Of a stretch of 64,000 bases of DNA, positions 32,818 to 44,845 are shown one piece after another. A model generated the notes under the pieces. The model did no database searches, was not told where the DNA came from, and was given only the letters and a program-made list of their open reading frames with translations. Each line of letters starts with the position of its first letter. Positions within the stretch are counted from its first letter, which is position 1. The stretch is taken from assembly GCA_029532415.1 (NCBI GenBank), contig JAQOTA010000023.1, forward strand, positions 310,001 through 374,000, read 5' to 3'. Source of the DNA: Marasmius tenuissimus (taxonomy: Eukaryota > Basidiomycota > Agaricomycetes > Agaricales > Marasmiaceae). The position numbers and the translations under genes were made by a program.

Positions 32818-33360
32818 GTTTGTGGCTATGACTGCTTCTTGGTGTATCTACATCTCTGACGTGTTTGTTTTTTACTCAGGACGGCTTCCTCTCGTCGGTG
32901 AGTACGCCGATCATAGTTCCTAAGGGTTTGTCCTTGCATGCTTGTCGGGTCATGGCTGGTCCACGGCCTGGCATGCACGAGGGAACATTCTCTTCTGTTG
33001 TGGGCTGACCTTTCCATAGGTTCTACAGTCGCAGGAGAACAGTGGCAGGGTAAGCATTCTCTCTCCTCGTATACGAACAAGTGACTGAAATATTCTTCGA
33101 AAAAGGTGCCCTAGAGGAACGGCCACCGCCAGACTTACAGGAACAGTCTGGCGGTGGCCGGCGGGCGAGCTCGCAGGTAAGCTTTACTCCTTTCTTCGGC
33201 TCAACGTAAGAGCTAACTACCCTACACGGTCGTTTTCTCTGCAGAACGCCTCATCAGCCCGAGTGGTACGCTCACGAAGGGTCGAGGTAAGGTCCAGAAC
33301 GTTTGATGTATTGGCTCAGTGTTGATATGTTTCCTAGATTCGCGTTGGGTGGGGGAGGAG
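32818..33360 (+). other. Chain of conserved exon-like segments after the acidic-protein stop
   Basis: In both arms the stop codon of the acidic-protein gene is followed at once by GTTTGTGGC and then by several short segments bounded by AG and GT: near 32880-32895, 33020-33048, 33107-33174 and 33244-33282. The segment at 33107 encodes ALEERPPPDLQEQSGG and the next NASSARVVRSRRVE, each open in both copies. They may be spliced 3' UTR exons or the exons of a second small product. Confidence 0.4.
33120..33160. repeat. Perfect 16-bp hairpin, right arm
   Basis: Bases 33120-33135 and 33145-33160 are perfect reverse complements (CGGCCACCGCCAGACT inward) around a 9-base loop, TACAGGAAC. It lies inside an exon-like, open-frame segment. 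The left-arm version has 11 paired bases. Confidence 0.85.
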
Positions 33361-36300
33361 GCGGAGAGATTTGGCAGTGGTTATGTACTCTTCTTTAGAT
33401 CTAGCTACCAGGGTGTTGGTAACACTATAACTCACAAATTCTTGCTCGTTGGCCAACTTGACCTCATTACCAGTGCACGCCTAGCGAATATCGGCGCTTG
33501 ACTCACGTCGGCCGCTTAGCGCCGATGAGAACTATCGGTTTTGCGCACTGCTAGTCATACTCCCATGACAAGACCGAGCGGAAGTATATCGATTCTTGTG
33601 AACACCACTCTGTTTTCCAATCCTCAAAGTACCACGCCTGGACCTCAATTGAGACCCTTACCCTTACGTCTACACTGTGCCCACTGTTTGCCTCAGCTTG
33701 AGCCGATGTTGACAACATGCGGATGCTTAGCACATGCCATCCTCACTGCTTCCACCCAGCAACCCATCTAGTCTACGAGACGTCGTGTCAAACTTTCAAC
33801 TTCCACCACAATTCGAAAGTCTACATTTTCCGTACTTCCGGTTGATAGACTGAGATTCAAGGGAAACGGAACAGGGGCGGACGGCTGGAACGCTCGATTC
33901 TGGACGTTGATGGGCTTGTTGGCAGGACAACTTTAGCATTACAAGGTGCGTTAGGAATGAAACCCGAGGTCTACCGCATTAATTAGGATCCGAGCACAGA
34001 TATTTCTGGATGACTTGTGGACCGAATCTTCAGGATGGGCTGACTGTGTCGCGAGGACGACTCCATGTCGATTGTTAGGCTGCTCCTCAATGAAACACCA
34101 GCCTCCTGTAAGCAGGCAGGCCTCATCTATTTTCATCCAGCTTCGCAGTCAGAGACTGTGGCAAAACAGCATGACTTCCCCACTTCGATAAGACTCGCTG
34201 CGTGGGACACGGCCCTTTTCTGGCACGAACTCCGAAATAAAACCATCGAAACTTCCAATTTGTGGCTACTACCGAATGGTACAGACATCTGAATGTTCCA
34301 TATAGATTCCACCTTCCCCAATTTTCCGACCTTGGTCGACTCGGCGCGCTCGCCCATGTCAATGCTGGGTTTAGTGACTGCGCTCGAGGACGGGCACTAC
34401 GGGACACACAATCCATACCACATCCGCCGGAAAGCCTGTTTAAATGCTAAAGCCTACTTCACGTCGAAACACGTTGTCGTCTCCGTCTCGTCCTCCCGCG
34501 TCACGCCGGGCTGGAGCTCTTGAATATCGATAAGGACCAATCTCTGAGGAAGGCTTAATCGAACCATCTGGCATCCACGCTGTAGGTATTAAACAGAATT
34601 ACGCCTACAGATTAGTATCAAAACTTATGCATGTGGCCAGGGCACACCGCGCGCAGCCGAGGATCCCCGTCTTTCAAAGACTTTACCCTTCCCTCATGTT
34701 CTGGACGCGTATTTGGACGCTCCCACATACGAATGCAAAATACGAAGTTGCGGGCGTTCAAGCATCATGTATACTTGGTCTGAGCCAGACCAATGAGCCC
34801 GCAAACGATGGATCATGGGAATAGGTTTGTGGTCATCTCGGTGCAGCGTCCCTCAGATCGACCTCCTTTTCGATCCTCGGGCATTGCTGTATCTCTTCGC
34901 CTGGTCAGTACGGAAATCGAAGTTTATCCGAACTTTCGCTCTATCGGTGAGTGACGGCGTTTTGATTCCTTTGCGGTTCCTTTTTTTTTTTTTTGTGAGT
35001 TTCCAATTGTCCAAGCCTGAAGGGTCGGTTGATTTTCTCCTCATCAGGTTCGCTATTTTTTCACCACTTTTTTGATGGGTCGGGCCTTGCTTGATCCCTG
35101 GCTCTTGGGACTTCGGCCATTGCGCTTGGTATGGAGCAGCCGATGGTAGGAAGTCCACCACCCGGATATGAGACAATACGACGGTTCTCGATTATCCTCG
35201 GTCGTTTCCAAATGGACTACACTCTCAACGAGTTCAGGACTTCCGCACTTACCTACCGCTATGCATCTCTCGCCCATTCACTAAATTTCGCTGTCCTAAC
35301 ATAAGCTACCGCTAATTATTCAGATCTTATCGGGGACACGAATCAATGGAGCTTCCAAGCGAATACGGGGGTACTACGTCTGTAATACATACTCTGGTGT
35401 TGTCTCCCCTGCACAGTCGCTCCCCTTCGCTGAGTCCTTTGAGACTCCACAGTCGAAGCATGACACATGAGACGTGTACCACAGCTTCCCCAAGGCCCGA
35501 CGGACTGCGCCAGCCTGGGTGTTAACATCAAGAGTTTTCAGGTGTGCGAACAGTGATAATCATCTCAGCTCAGGTTCATCTCACCTCCTCGCGTTCTTTT
35601 TTCTAGATATTCTACAATATCCACATTACTCGCCGATCCTCGTACGAAAAAGATATCGGCTTTGAACATTTCAACGACGCGAGATGACTCGGCGATGGGC
35701 CTGAGACGAGTATTTTATTCAAGTAAAATGACACTCCTCAGTCTCGCGGTCGCTCTTGGTTCAATGGTCTGGATCCCTTTTTTATACATAGATAAGGACG
35801 AATCATTTCTCCACATCGAATCGGAACCATAGAGAAACGGTCCCGTCAAGAAAAAGCCATCTGTTTAGATTGTATGTACACCTCCACTTTTCAATATATT
35901 CCTCCGAATATCTGGATCCCCGTTACGCGCAGAGGAGTCTGTCATTCAAGGGCTACGGCGGTTCCCTGGATAATCATACCCAACTGGTCATCGGTCATGG
36001 ATCCACTATCTTGAACGTACATATGCCATTCTATTCATTTTGTTTTGAGCGGCATCGGCGTCGGTTTCATGATTCATCTAGTCTACTTACCAGGGCGGCG
36101 AGAAGAAACCGGGAGTTTCACAAGGGTTTGAGGGTTCGAGCTTGGAAGGCGAGTTCCATACGTGCTGTTGTATTCATTGGGGCAACATTTGTAACTTGTT
36201 CCAAACCGAAGATTCTTGGAACCATACATATATGAGAACTGCCTTTGTATCATGGACTGGAGCTCATACGCCGTACGGGCTCATGGTGACCGCCTTGATG

Positions 36301-37494
36301 GTGTGTGTGTAGGGAACGTAACGACCCGCAACAAACACCCTGAAAGCTTGGTGATACGCGTCCCTTCGCATTGCATATGCATGGGAGGGGTGGGTATGGC
36401 GATAGTTGTATCAGACGATCACGCAAGGTGGGGAGGGTGATGCTGGCAGCCGCTGGAAACTGCTGGGAAGCAAAGATGATGCAAGGTGTGGTGTATCCCA
36501 TTTTGATTAGGAGGATGGGTAGGAAAGATGTCAATAAATCAGAAGATGGATGGGATCTCTAACGTATGTACGACGCTAAAATTGGTAGTAGTAATAATAC
36601 AATGCGTGCTATTTCGAGTGAGACGTGCATGAAGTAGTCCGAATCTTGTCAAAAAATAATGATACAAGTAAGGTAAGGAGCATGGGATGGAATGGAATGT
36701 GAGGGGCTCCGGAATGTTAACGGATAGAAGAAACGAAGAAAGTATGAAAATGGATGAAAGGCGGATTATATTCGCGATCGGAAAAGGAGGAAGGTAAGTA
36801 ACTCCTCGCTTCCATCGTACTTCGGTGATAGTATTGAGACCAAGTGACTGGTGCCAAACGGGATTCAAATTTGGTGCGCCAGGACAGCGGGATAGACGTG
36901 AAGCGGAATGGGGTCCGATTACGGGTGTGTGAGGTGGTGAAGGGTGGTGAGTGGAGTATTCATCACGATGGTTCAGGTTGCCAGACGGTCGGTTGGATAT
37001 TTGGTATAGGAACTCGGAGATTTCGGGTGGCCTCTGGGAAAGAAGGAATCCCCTTGGTATTTGACAAGTTGCTGTGTACTCTATCCGCAGTAATACCTCA
37101 CCGGAAACCAGTTTCTGCGATACCTCGCAGGGGGTGATTAGTGGGTAGGGATAGCCTGAGGAGCTCTGGGTTGATGGATCAGGCACCGTGGATATGTTCT
37201 ACATGTTCAGGAACGCCACCACTGCCAGGGGAGACGGGAACACTGATCCCATTGATTCTGATCGCGGGAAAAAAGGAGGATTCAGACGAAAGTGTCGGCA
37301 CATTTGACAAGTGACTGCATGCAAGTCAATACGGGGTGTATCGACATCGGCGTGGCGTGCTTAGCGCACAGGTGGTATGCGGTGGGATTAGGTCTGGGCA
37401 TAATTCGGGAGGTAAACGTTGCACGGGGGCGGGGAATCCACTGCCGAGTGAGATATTCTCGCAGACGAGAAGCAGTAGCACGAGTTTGTATCGC
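33361..37494. other. Gene-poor stretch
   Basis: About 4 kb without a supported gene. A T-run at 34981-34994 is not accompanied by recognisable retroelement coding. The longest frames (35870-36235 plus, 36539-37186 minus) lack known motifs. The region could hold regulatory sequence, decayed elements or genes I do not recognise. Confidence 0.45.
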
Positions 37495-38175
37495 TTATCG
37501 GTGGGCCCGGTAGGGCCGCAAATGGGAGGCATGGTTGGAGTGGGAGAAGGTTAACTGCGCTGTCCCTCCGTGAGATAGCCTATGGTGATGCCTGCGGGCA
37601 GTGGTCGCGCTATGATAATGATGATGCACGCTCGGTGGGCGAGGGGGGCGAATTGGATCAATCGAGCGGCGTTTCCGGACAACGAATTCATCGGAATTGT
37701 CACCGTGTTCGCGTTTACGTTTGGAAGGACGTTGAGTATACGGAGGGTGAGAAAGGTCCTCCTCAATGTCCGGGAGAAGCTCAAACTTGAGAAATGTGGG
37801 TGAATGGTAAGGCAGGGGCTTTGGTGCTATGATGGGAGCATTGCAAATGACGTGCAATGGCTGCTGAGGGGGTCGAGGAGGGGGAAGTGGAGGCGTTATT
37901 GAAGCTTCTGAGGACGCCGACGAGCCAGCATCGGAGCGCGGAGAACACGGTACTGAGCAACGACGGAGGGTAAATAAAATACTGACGATCCTACATAGGA
38001 CAAGTGGACTCACGGTAAGGGGATAATAATATCGACTCCCAAAAGTTCTGTGTAGGGGGAGGAGGCAGTCGACGGTGGCTGCTGCTGTGGAGGGACAAGT
38101 TGGCAAGGTAGAAATCGGGGGACTCCCAAGGGGACTGCATGGTTGGGGGGAAAGAGGCAACAGACAGGGCGACAT
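37495..38175 (-). CDS. Proline-rich protein with basic nuclear-type motif
   Basis: Unrecognised protein of about 200-226 residues. The ATG at 38175 begins MSPCLLPLSPQPCSPLGSPP. Then come TPPLPPPRPPQQPLHVI, PKPLPYHSPTFLKFELLPDI and EEDLSHPPYTQ. A likely nuclear localisation signal follows, KRKREHGDNSDEFVVRKRR, and a His-rich end (VHHHYHS, RRHHHRL). A 66-base stretch at about 38014-37949 starts GTGAGT and ends CAG and is in frame, so it could be an intron or be retained. The gene diverges from mL49 with 254 bp between starts. Low-complexity composition makes the call moderate. Confidence 0.5.
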   Translation of the reverse strand: MSPCLLPLSPQPCSPLGSPPISTLPTCPSTAAATVDCLLPLHRTFGSRYYYPLTVSPLVLCRIVSILFTLRRCSVPCSPRSDAGSSASSEASITPPLPPPRPPQQPLHVICNAPIIAPKPLPYHSPTFLKFELLPDIEEDLSHPPYTQRPSKRKREHGDNSDEFVVRKRRSIDPIRPPRPPSVHHHYHSATTARRHHHRLSHGGTAQLTFSHSNHASHLRPYRAHR

Positions 38176-38429
38176 GACGGGATTTATAGATCTGAGGGAA
38201 AATGATATGCTAAGCGGTCTGAGCCAGGTGTGGTAGTGCCACAAAGTGGATTTACTGCCAAATGCGCCAAACGGCGGCTCGCGAGAACACCAAAGATAAT
38301 TTCCTACGGCGCTTGCCTTTTCCGGAATCACGTAAATTAGGACCAATTCCCAATTTTCCGATCCAATTGCGATCGCTGTGAATGGCATTGAAATGGCTGA
38401 AAATTGTAACGTAATGCTCGCTTATAGTC

Positions 38430-38866
38430 ATGTTTCGTCCTTCCACCAGTCAACGCTGTGTCCGGTCGCAGGTTGCTGCCTTTCGCCGTCTATATTCACA
38501 ACAGCAACAGCAACAACAACGGCTGTCAGAAGCTCAGCCTCATTATTCTGTGAAGCGCAGTCATTCAGGGAATCTTCCCGTGTATGGCGACATTCGCAAC
38601 GCGGGATCCCGATATCTCCTGTACATTCGGAATGTAACTGGCGCAGAGGTATGTTCTGGGGAGAAAAACGCGAAAAAAAGCGTTCTCTGACTATTACTTG
38701 GGATTTGTAGGCACTCGCAAAGGACTTGTCGGATTCTCTGTTCCCTCGAGGCTCTCCGGAAGCGCAACGGCTTAAAGTGCACACAAAGCGCAGCAGACAC
38801 GTCGTCATACAGGGTGGCCAGTGGAAAAATCAAGTCGTGGAATGGCTAGCCCAGAAGGGCATCTAG
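38430..38866 (+). CDS. IMG2: Mitochondrial large ribosomal subunit protein mL49
   Basis: Subunit of the mitochondrial ribosome (IMG2/mL49 family). Exons 38430-38648 and 38711-38866 join in phase 0 to 124 residues. The amino end, MFRPSTSQRCVRSQVAAFRR, is an Arg-rich targeting sequence, followed by a Gln run. The core has HYSVKRSHSGNLPVYGDIRN, SRYLLYIRNVTGAEALAKDL and SDSLFPRG. It ends HVVIQGGQWKNQVVEWLAQK, matching the family's closing G-x-H/W-x-x-x-V-x-x-W-L pattern. Length is typical. Confidence 0.9.
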
Positions 38867-39844
38867 TCAATTAATTCTGGTCACTTAATTCTTTGGCGCG
38901 GTGCTGATCCTAGATGACCATGAAACCCACATTTTCCCAACGCGTTTCAATCTTGATGGATGGGGCGGTCAGTCAGCGGACAGCTACACGTACCACTCTA
39001 CTCCGAGCTCGGGTTCACTATCAATTACAGCTCTCCATGCTCTCAAATCAGTCGGATTGCCATATATTATCCCTCTCGTACCGCCCTTTCCAAAATATAC
39101 ACCCTCCACCTTTCCTCGAACTTGGGGAATCCCATCCTAGTTCTATCCTCGGACCAAGCGTCTCTCGTTACCCCAATTCATGCATGTACAGTTGCAGCTG
39201 TCATGGTTTACAAGTATTGCTCACGAACTGACAGCCCCCTTCTCCCACCGAATCGTGTTCATTGTCATCAGAGTAACTCGTGATGCCTTCCCGACTCTGT
39301 TCCCTGCAGTTCATGACGTACAGATGCTGGGCCTCTTGAGTATGCGATCCTCTTGAGTGTCGACCCTTTGCGTCCATATTTTGGGCCTTTTGAGCAAGTT
39401 CGGCCGAGCTATCACATCGATTCAGCGACACCACTACCACCATCCCTCGTTTCGGCTGTATTTTATCCCTCTTACAGTCGTGAACCCGAGGTCAGAAGTT
39501 TTGAGACCGTATTGAGGTAACGCGCTCCAATCCTACCATCAAATGGCATTAATTTCTTCAATCGGCTGTACGGGTGGATCAGTGTTGCAGGTCTATGGCA
39601 AGGTCTGTTCCGTATCAGAGCTACACATGTATCATCGTCGTCTGGGGGTATTGTATGGCAGTAACATCTGCTTCGTGTTGAGCATGCTTTCCAAGCTTCG
39701 GGGATTCCTATTCTGTCGGGAGAATTTTGTATTGTGATTAGGCACAGTAAAGTATGGTCGGAACTCGAGTCGGGACGGAATTCCGCCTCAATGATTTATT
39801 TTCCAAGCCGAACTCGCGAGACCAGAATTTGGATCAGTTTTTTT

Positions 39845-39900
39845 TTCTCTTCGACTCTGAGTCATTCCTTGGTTCTCTTCAACTCTGAGTCACTCCTTGG
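39845..39900 (+). repeat. Tandem 28-bp repeat before PDX1
   Basis: Two adjacent 28-bp units (39845-39872 and 39873-39900), TTCTCTTCxACTCTGAGTCA then a shared end CTTGG, differ at two bases. They lie 40-95 bp before the PDX1 start, probably in the 5' UTR or core promoter, and both contain a GAGTCA word. Confidence 0.8.
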
Positions 39901-39939
39901 TATTCCTCTTCAACCACAACCACCACCACCCGTATAACG

Positions 39940-42131
39940 ATGACTAGCCCAGTATCAACACCCATCCCTCAAGGAGCCGGTTCCTCGTCAACACCGTCGA
40001 TTGCACCAGCTAGATCGGGCACTGGAAATGCAAGCAGCAGCCTCGGAACATTTGGGGTATGTTTTTCTCCTTTCATCATCGCTTTTTTTGCCTAGTCGAC
40101 GGGTTGAGGAGCTAACTGATCTTTCCGATATGCTAGGTCAAATCAGGTCTCGCGCAAATGCTCAAAGTGCGTTATGTTCCTTTTCTGGCGCTTTTTACCC
40201 TATCCCCATGGCATGACTTCCTGTCGACTCTTATCCGCTACTCTTGGTCTTGACATACGATTCTCAACTCAAATAATAGGGTGGTGTGATTATGGATGTC
40301 GTTAATGCGGAACAGGTGAGTCTTCTATCGATTCATTAACCTCCCTTTCGACCCCAATGAAGAACGGAACCGCGATCGAGAGCCGTTTTGGCGGTATACC
40401 GTTCTTTACCTCGGGCTATACCACCTCGTTCCCTTTCTATCACGTCCGATGCCCGATTCCGAACGAGTTTCTGAATGATTACTCTTTGGTAGGCAAGAAT
40501 CGCCGAAGAAGCCGGAGCCTGTGCGGTCATGGCTCTGGAGAGAGTTCCTGCGGACATCAGAGCTGAAGGTGGAGTGGCTAGAATGGTGAGTTCCTTTGCT
40601 GTCTGGTGCTGTATTCCACGATGATTAATGAAAAAAACGCAAACGCACCCCCCTCCTCTCAATCAATAGAGCGACCCGAAAATGATCAAGGAAATCGTTG
40701 ACGCTGTAACCATTCCTGTTATGGCGAAAGTTAGAATCGGACACTTTGTCGAAGCTCAGGTGGGTCCAATGAATTATTGTTCTTTTTTTACCTCAAACTC
40801 CAGACGTCTAAACACGCTGTTGTGCAAATTTGGCATATAGATTCTTCAAGCCATCGGTGTCGATTACATCGACGAGTCCGAGGTGCTAACACCTGCGGAT
40901 GAAGAACACCACATCAACAAACACAACTTCAAAGTTCCTTTCGTTTGTGGCGCACGTAACTTGGGAGAGGCTCTTCGTCGGATATCCGAGGGTGCTGCAA
41001 TGATCAGGACCAAGGGCGAGGCTGGAACGGGTAACATCGTTGAAGCGTGCGTATTCACGACGCGTCTTGCTGTTTCAGCGACTGATCGGTCTGTTTACCT
41101 TCTTCCTATACTTTGACAGTGTCCGTCATGAACGCGCCGTGAATAGCGAGATCAGAAAGGCCAGCGCTATGAACGAAGAAGAGCTTTACACCTATGCCAA
41201 GGAGATTCAGGCGCCTTTCCATCTTTTGAAGGAGACTGCGCGTCTGAAGCGACTTCCTGTTGTCAACTTCGCAGCAGGAGGTATCGCCACTCCTGGTTAG
41301 TCCACTCAGTTCGTCTACGGGCGTTTGACGTGCTGATCTTTCGGGTGTTAATCAACGTCTAGCCGATGCTGCACTCATGATGCAGTTGGGATGTGACGGA
41401 GGTATGTTCTTGTCACTATTCTTGAATGTTCTATGGTCAGGTAGAGTAGGAGAGTGGCGGAGCTCCCGCTACTTCGGTCTTACTTGATTTGTTTGATATG
41501 TTCTATATTCTGATGCTGATAATCACTTCTTTCCTAGTGTTCGTTGGATCAGGCATCTTCAAGGTACGAGACAACATCTACAACCATGCTGTCTGCTTTA
41601 TATGACCCACCGTGATACCCTCACCACTTCCACTTATTTCCCTCTTGTTCATTGAATTCCATGACATTGGAGCGCTGATGCGATCTTTTCCTTTTTGCCC
41701 TCCAACAATACAGTCTGGAGACGCCGCAAAGCGGGCTCGCGCGATCGTCCAAGCGGTGAGTGCTCGATATATCATGACAACCGACGCATCCCCATACTAA
41801 TGGATGACGATGATTGCTATCTATCCCGAACCTGGGATATCGATATCATTTCAATCTTTTGTATCAGGTTACACACTATAACAACCCGAAAGTGCTTGCC
41901 GAGGTAGGAGAAGGGTTTCGCTTTTTATTAGGAAAAAAATTGAAACTGATTTGTCCTAATTTCTAATTTGATAGGTTTCGGAAGATTTAGGCGCTGCTAT
42001 GGTCGGCTTGACGATGTGAGTGTTGGGATATTGGTCTTTCTTTGTTGGACGTCTTTGACTGACGAGTGACTGCAACCGGGGACAGTGATGCCAACCTCAA
42101 AGGTGGTCAGATGGCTGCTCGTGGATGGTAG
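39940..42131 (+). CDS. PDX1: Pyridoxal 5'-phosphate synthase PdxS subunit
   Basis: Synthase subunit that makes vitamin B6 from ribose 5-phosphate, glyceraldehyde 3-phosphate and ammonia supplied by PDX2. Thirteen exons: 39940-40056, 40137-40166, 40280-40315, 40493-40585, 40670-40759, 40841-41046, 41120-41295, 41363-41401, 41538-41563, 41714-41755, 41868-41903, 41975-42015 and 42086-42131, giving 325 residues. Motifs are [55 protein letters not shown] with the active lysine, [64 protein letters not shown] and [11 protein letters not shown]. The amino end is a Ser/Thr-rich extension. The gene is intact; the PDX2 partner is not in the window. Confidence 0.96.
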
Positions 42132-44845
42132 AGAGGGAACGGAAGCGTTGTTGCGTTGCGAGAGCGACCTAAAAAAAGAATGTAGACCGCGAAAAATGTT
42201 TTCTTGTATACTTATTTGCATTATAGGACCCCCCACTCTGCGTGTTATCTGGAGCGAGTACGTAGACTTTGTGGAGACCGCCGCTTCCGAGGCCTGGTTT
42301 CACTTTGGCACCGCGACTTGTGCGTATGGAGAGATGGCTTGCGTTGATTTGAAAACGTCTGGGCATTTCTCCCGTCTACGTTCTATTGAACGACATGATA
42401 ATGATGTACGCATCACCACCGGCTCTGCCAGACGAAGGGCTCGGCTCTCTCGAGCATGTGAGAGTGATATCGTCGAACTCGGAGAGAAGCCGCCATCTCA
42501 GAATGTCTATCATTCCCATCCTTCCATGTCTCTGTATCGAATGAAGGACACACGACATCATGATGTGGGTGGCGACAGGAAAGTCCCTTATGGACAGGTT
42601 TAGGGTCGAATTTATGAGTTCTACGCTCTAGTGCCCCCCACTGGCAGCGGCTCAGCGCTCAGCGCTTCAACAACCCACAGGTAGGGTACTTGGAGTTTGG
42701 AGTATAGATCAAAGCGGCAGTCTATTTTTTCTATCAAGTGGATGACGTCTCGGGATTTATCCCTACAATCTATGGGAATTGGCGGCGTACTGGACGGCTC
42801 GCCATCGAGCGAATATTAATATGGAGACCTCTGCGATGGATCGAGGGAACGGGACCGAGCTAATGTCAAGATTCAAGCCCAGGTTCGAAACGGATGGTTC
42901 AGAGTAATCAGCAAGCTCCAAGAAGTAGTGTAAAACACTTTTCGATCCCTCACACAGGATTGCACCCATCAACGGTTGCGCAAGACCTTCATGGGGAGCT
43001 CGGAGCCGGGATCCCCAGTCGAATGTTGCAAAAGGTGAGAAAACCTGTCCGTGGCGACCGTGTAGAAGTAAAGAGTTGGGACACGCTGGCGTTCCTTAAT
43101 GATTGGCAGACATTTCAGATACAGACCAACGAGTCTATGGGCTACTACTAAGTGTGAGCATCATTAAAGGAGTTAATTGAGGTCGCCAGAGCAGGGTTCC
43201 CCCGAATCAGACTAATTTTGCCGCAGGCGTTTGCGGTTACATGGAGAACCCGGGAGAGAACTCGTCGCAATGACTGACGGTCCTTCCCAAGATGTTAGGG
43301 TGACCGTCAATACGGGTCTGGGCATTTAGGGAGGTGCGGTTACAGCCGTTGAGCCGCTGAACTCCATGGCATCGGCAGTCCTCAGCCCAATGGCCAGAGA
43401 GCTCGGCGCCCCATTGCTATGTAAATCCCCAGTCCGAAAATTCGAAATCCCCGGGTGTCAAAGAGGATGGGGCCATGGGCATCGCGGTGCGATTTTTGGT
43501 CGGATTCTGGCAAATAGTTTAGGGAACTCGGCTCGGAAACGCTAAAGCATTGCACCCCAACTGACACTGATACATACTGCAGGGTCGATACGAAACCAGC
43601 ATTTCCCACTGAAACTGTTCAAAATCGACAGTCTATTCCGGCCTGCAGGGTGATGAGCACGAAATCAAACTTGGCTGATGTCTCGGTACTCGGTTAGTAT
43701 GTGTCCACCCCACCCGCTGTGATGCCAGTTCTGACACGAAACAGGTTACAACCACACGGTTCAAGGGATATCATGTCGAGTTGGGTATTAGTCCACAGTA
43801 ATGGGTATCTGTAGGTAGTTCCGACTACCCATAACCCGAGCGTCCCCGTCTTGGCCATTGATGTGCGGGGCCACCTCGGACAGACCATTGAAGGGCGTTG
43901 ACCGCTCGATAACAAGTTGAAACACATCCCCGAGGCAAATCCTGTGCCCTCAAAACCAGCTTGTTTGAGGTGATGATATGATTGTTGCCAGCGGCAGTCT
44001 GCCTGTCCATCATCTCAGGGACTGTGTCGGTGTCGATGTCGGTGTCGGTGGGTCCCCCCCTGGACTGACTAGCTGCGGATAATCGGGGGGTGGTGGAGTT
44101 TTCGGATTCTCGGGCTCATGGTTGCGAACCCAATGAAACTGAAACCTCTTAGCACGGGACCGATGTGCGAGGATGTGGGGCAACCCGCGACAACAGCCGT
44201 CCTGTAGAACATTCAGGATCAAACCTAGCACGGGCGTTGTTTTTGTTTCATGGTCGAACGTGGAAAGCTGTCATGACAAATCGGTAATCCTGTTACACAC
44301 CCCAGCTGGCCACGCAAAACATGAAGCACCACGTTGTAGAAGGGCGTAGGTGAGGCTTCCATACGATCGATAAAGGTGGTTGGTGCACAGCGCGAAACCC
44401 TGCAAAATCGGGAAAAGGTACTGCGAAACGGCCTTCAGTTTAGATACCGGATAGCCGGGTCAAAGCAGATCTTGCCTTTTGTACCTATGTACAACTAGTG
44501 GCGACGAGAGAAGCGACAGCCCCTCTCATCAGTGAGCTCATCAGACGAATCTAAAGAGAAAAAGAAAGAAAGAGGGTAGCTTTGCATAAGTGATGCGTGC
44601 AGGAAAACAAATGACGGGACAAGGGTGGCGGTAACGATGTGTTTGTGCCAAACGGCTTCGATCCGTAGCAGTGTCTTGATGTTCTGAATATTTCAACAAA
44701 TTACAGGGGATATGTACGTTCCTACATACGCATCTATAAAAAGAGCACATTATGAGTGATGTCTTTGGTTCGGAAGTTTGGACCCATATGGACCCACAAA
44801 TAAATGACGCACACAATACAGGTCGATCTGGTCCTGGAATATAGT
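42132..44845. other. Gene-poor stretch with small GTCGGT repeat
   Basis: About 2.7 kb after PDX1 without a supported gene. A short simple repeat of GTCGGT/GTCGAT units occupies about 44024-44051. Frames here are short, overlapping and without family features. Confidence 0.5.

Larger units (their letters stand above)
31492..33360 (+). repeat. Inverted duplication, right arm
   Basis: Reverse-complement partner of 19600-21472. It starts at CGCCATGAG about 160 bp after the reductase stop and runs through the acidic-protein gene into a chain of exon-like segments that ends near 33360 (GCGTTGGGTGGGGGAGG). Confidence 0.9.

Noticed and set aside
34981..34994. T-run as a possible second LINE tail
   Set aside because: No retroelement coding on the adjacent minus-strand side and no direct repeats found around it.
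35870..36235. A 121-codon plus-strand frame
   Set aside because: No domain, no conserved neighbour, no splice structure; biased composition expected by chance.
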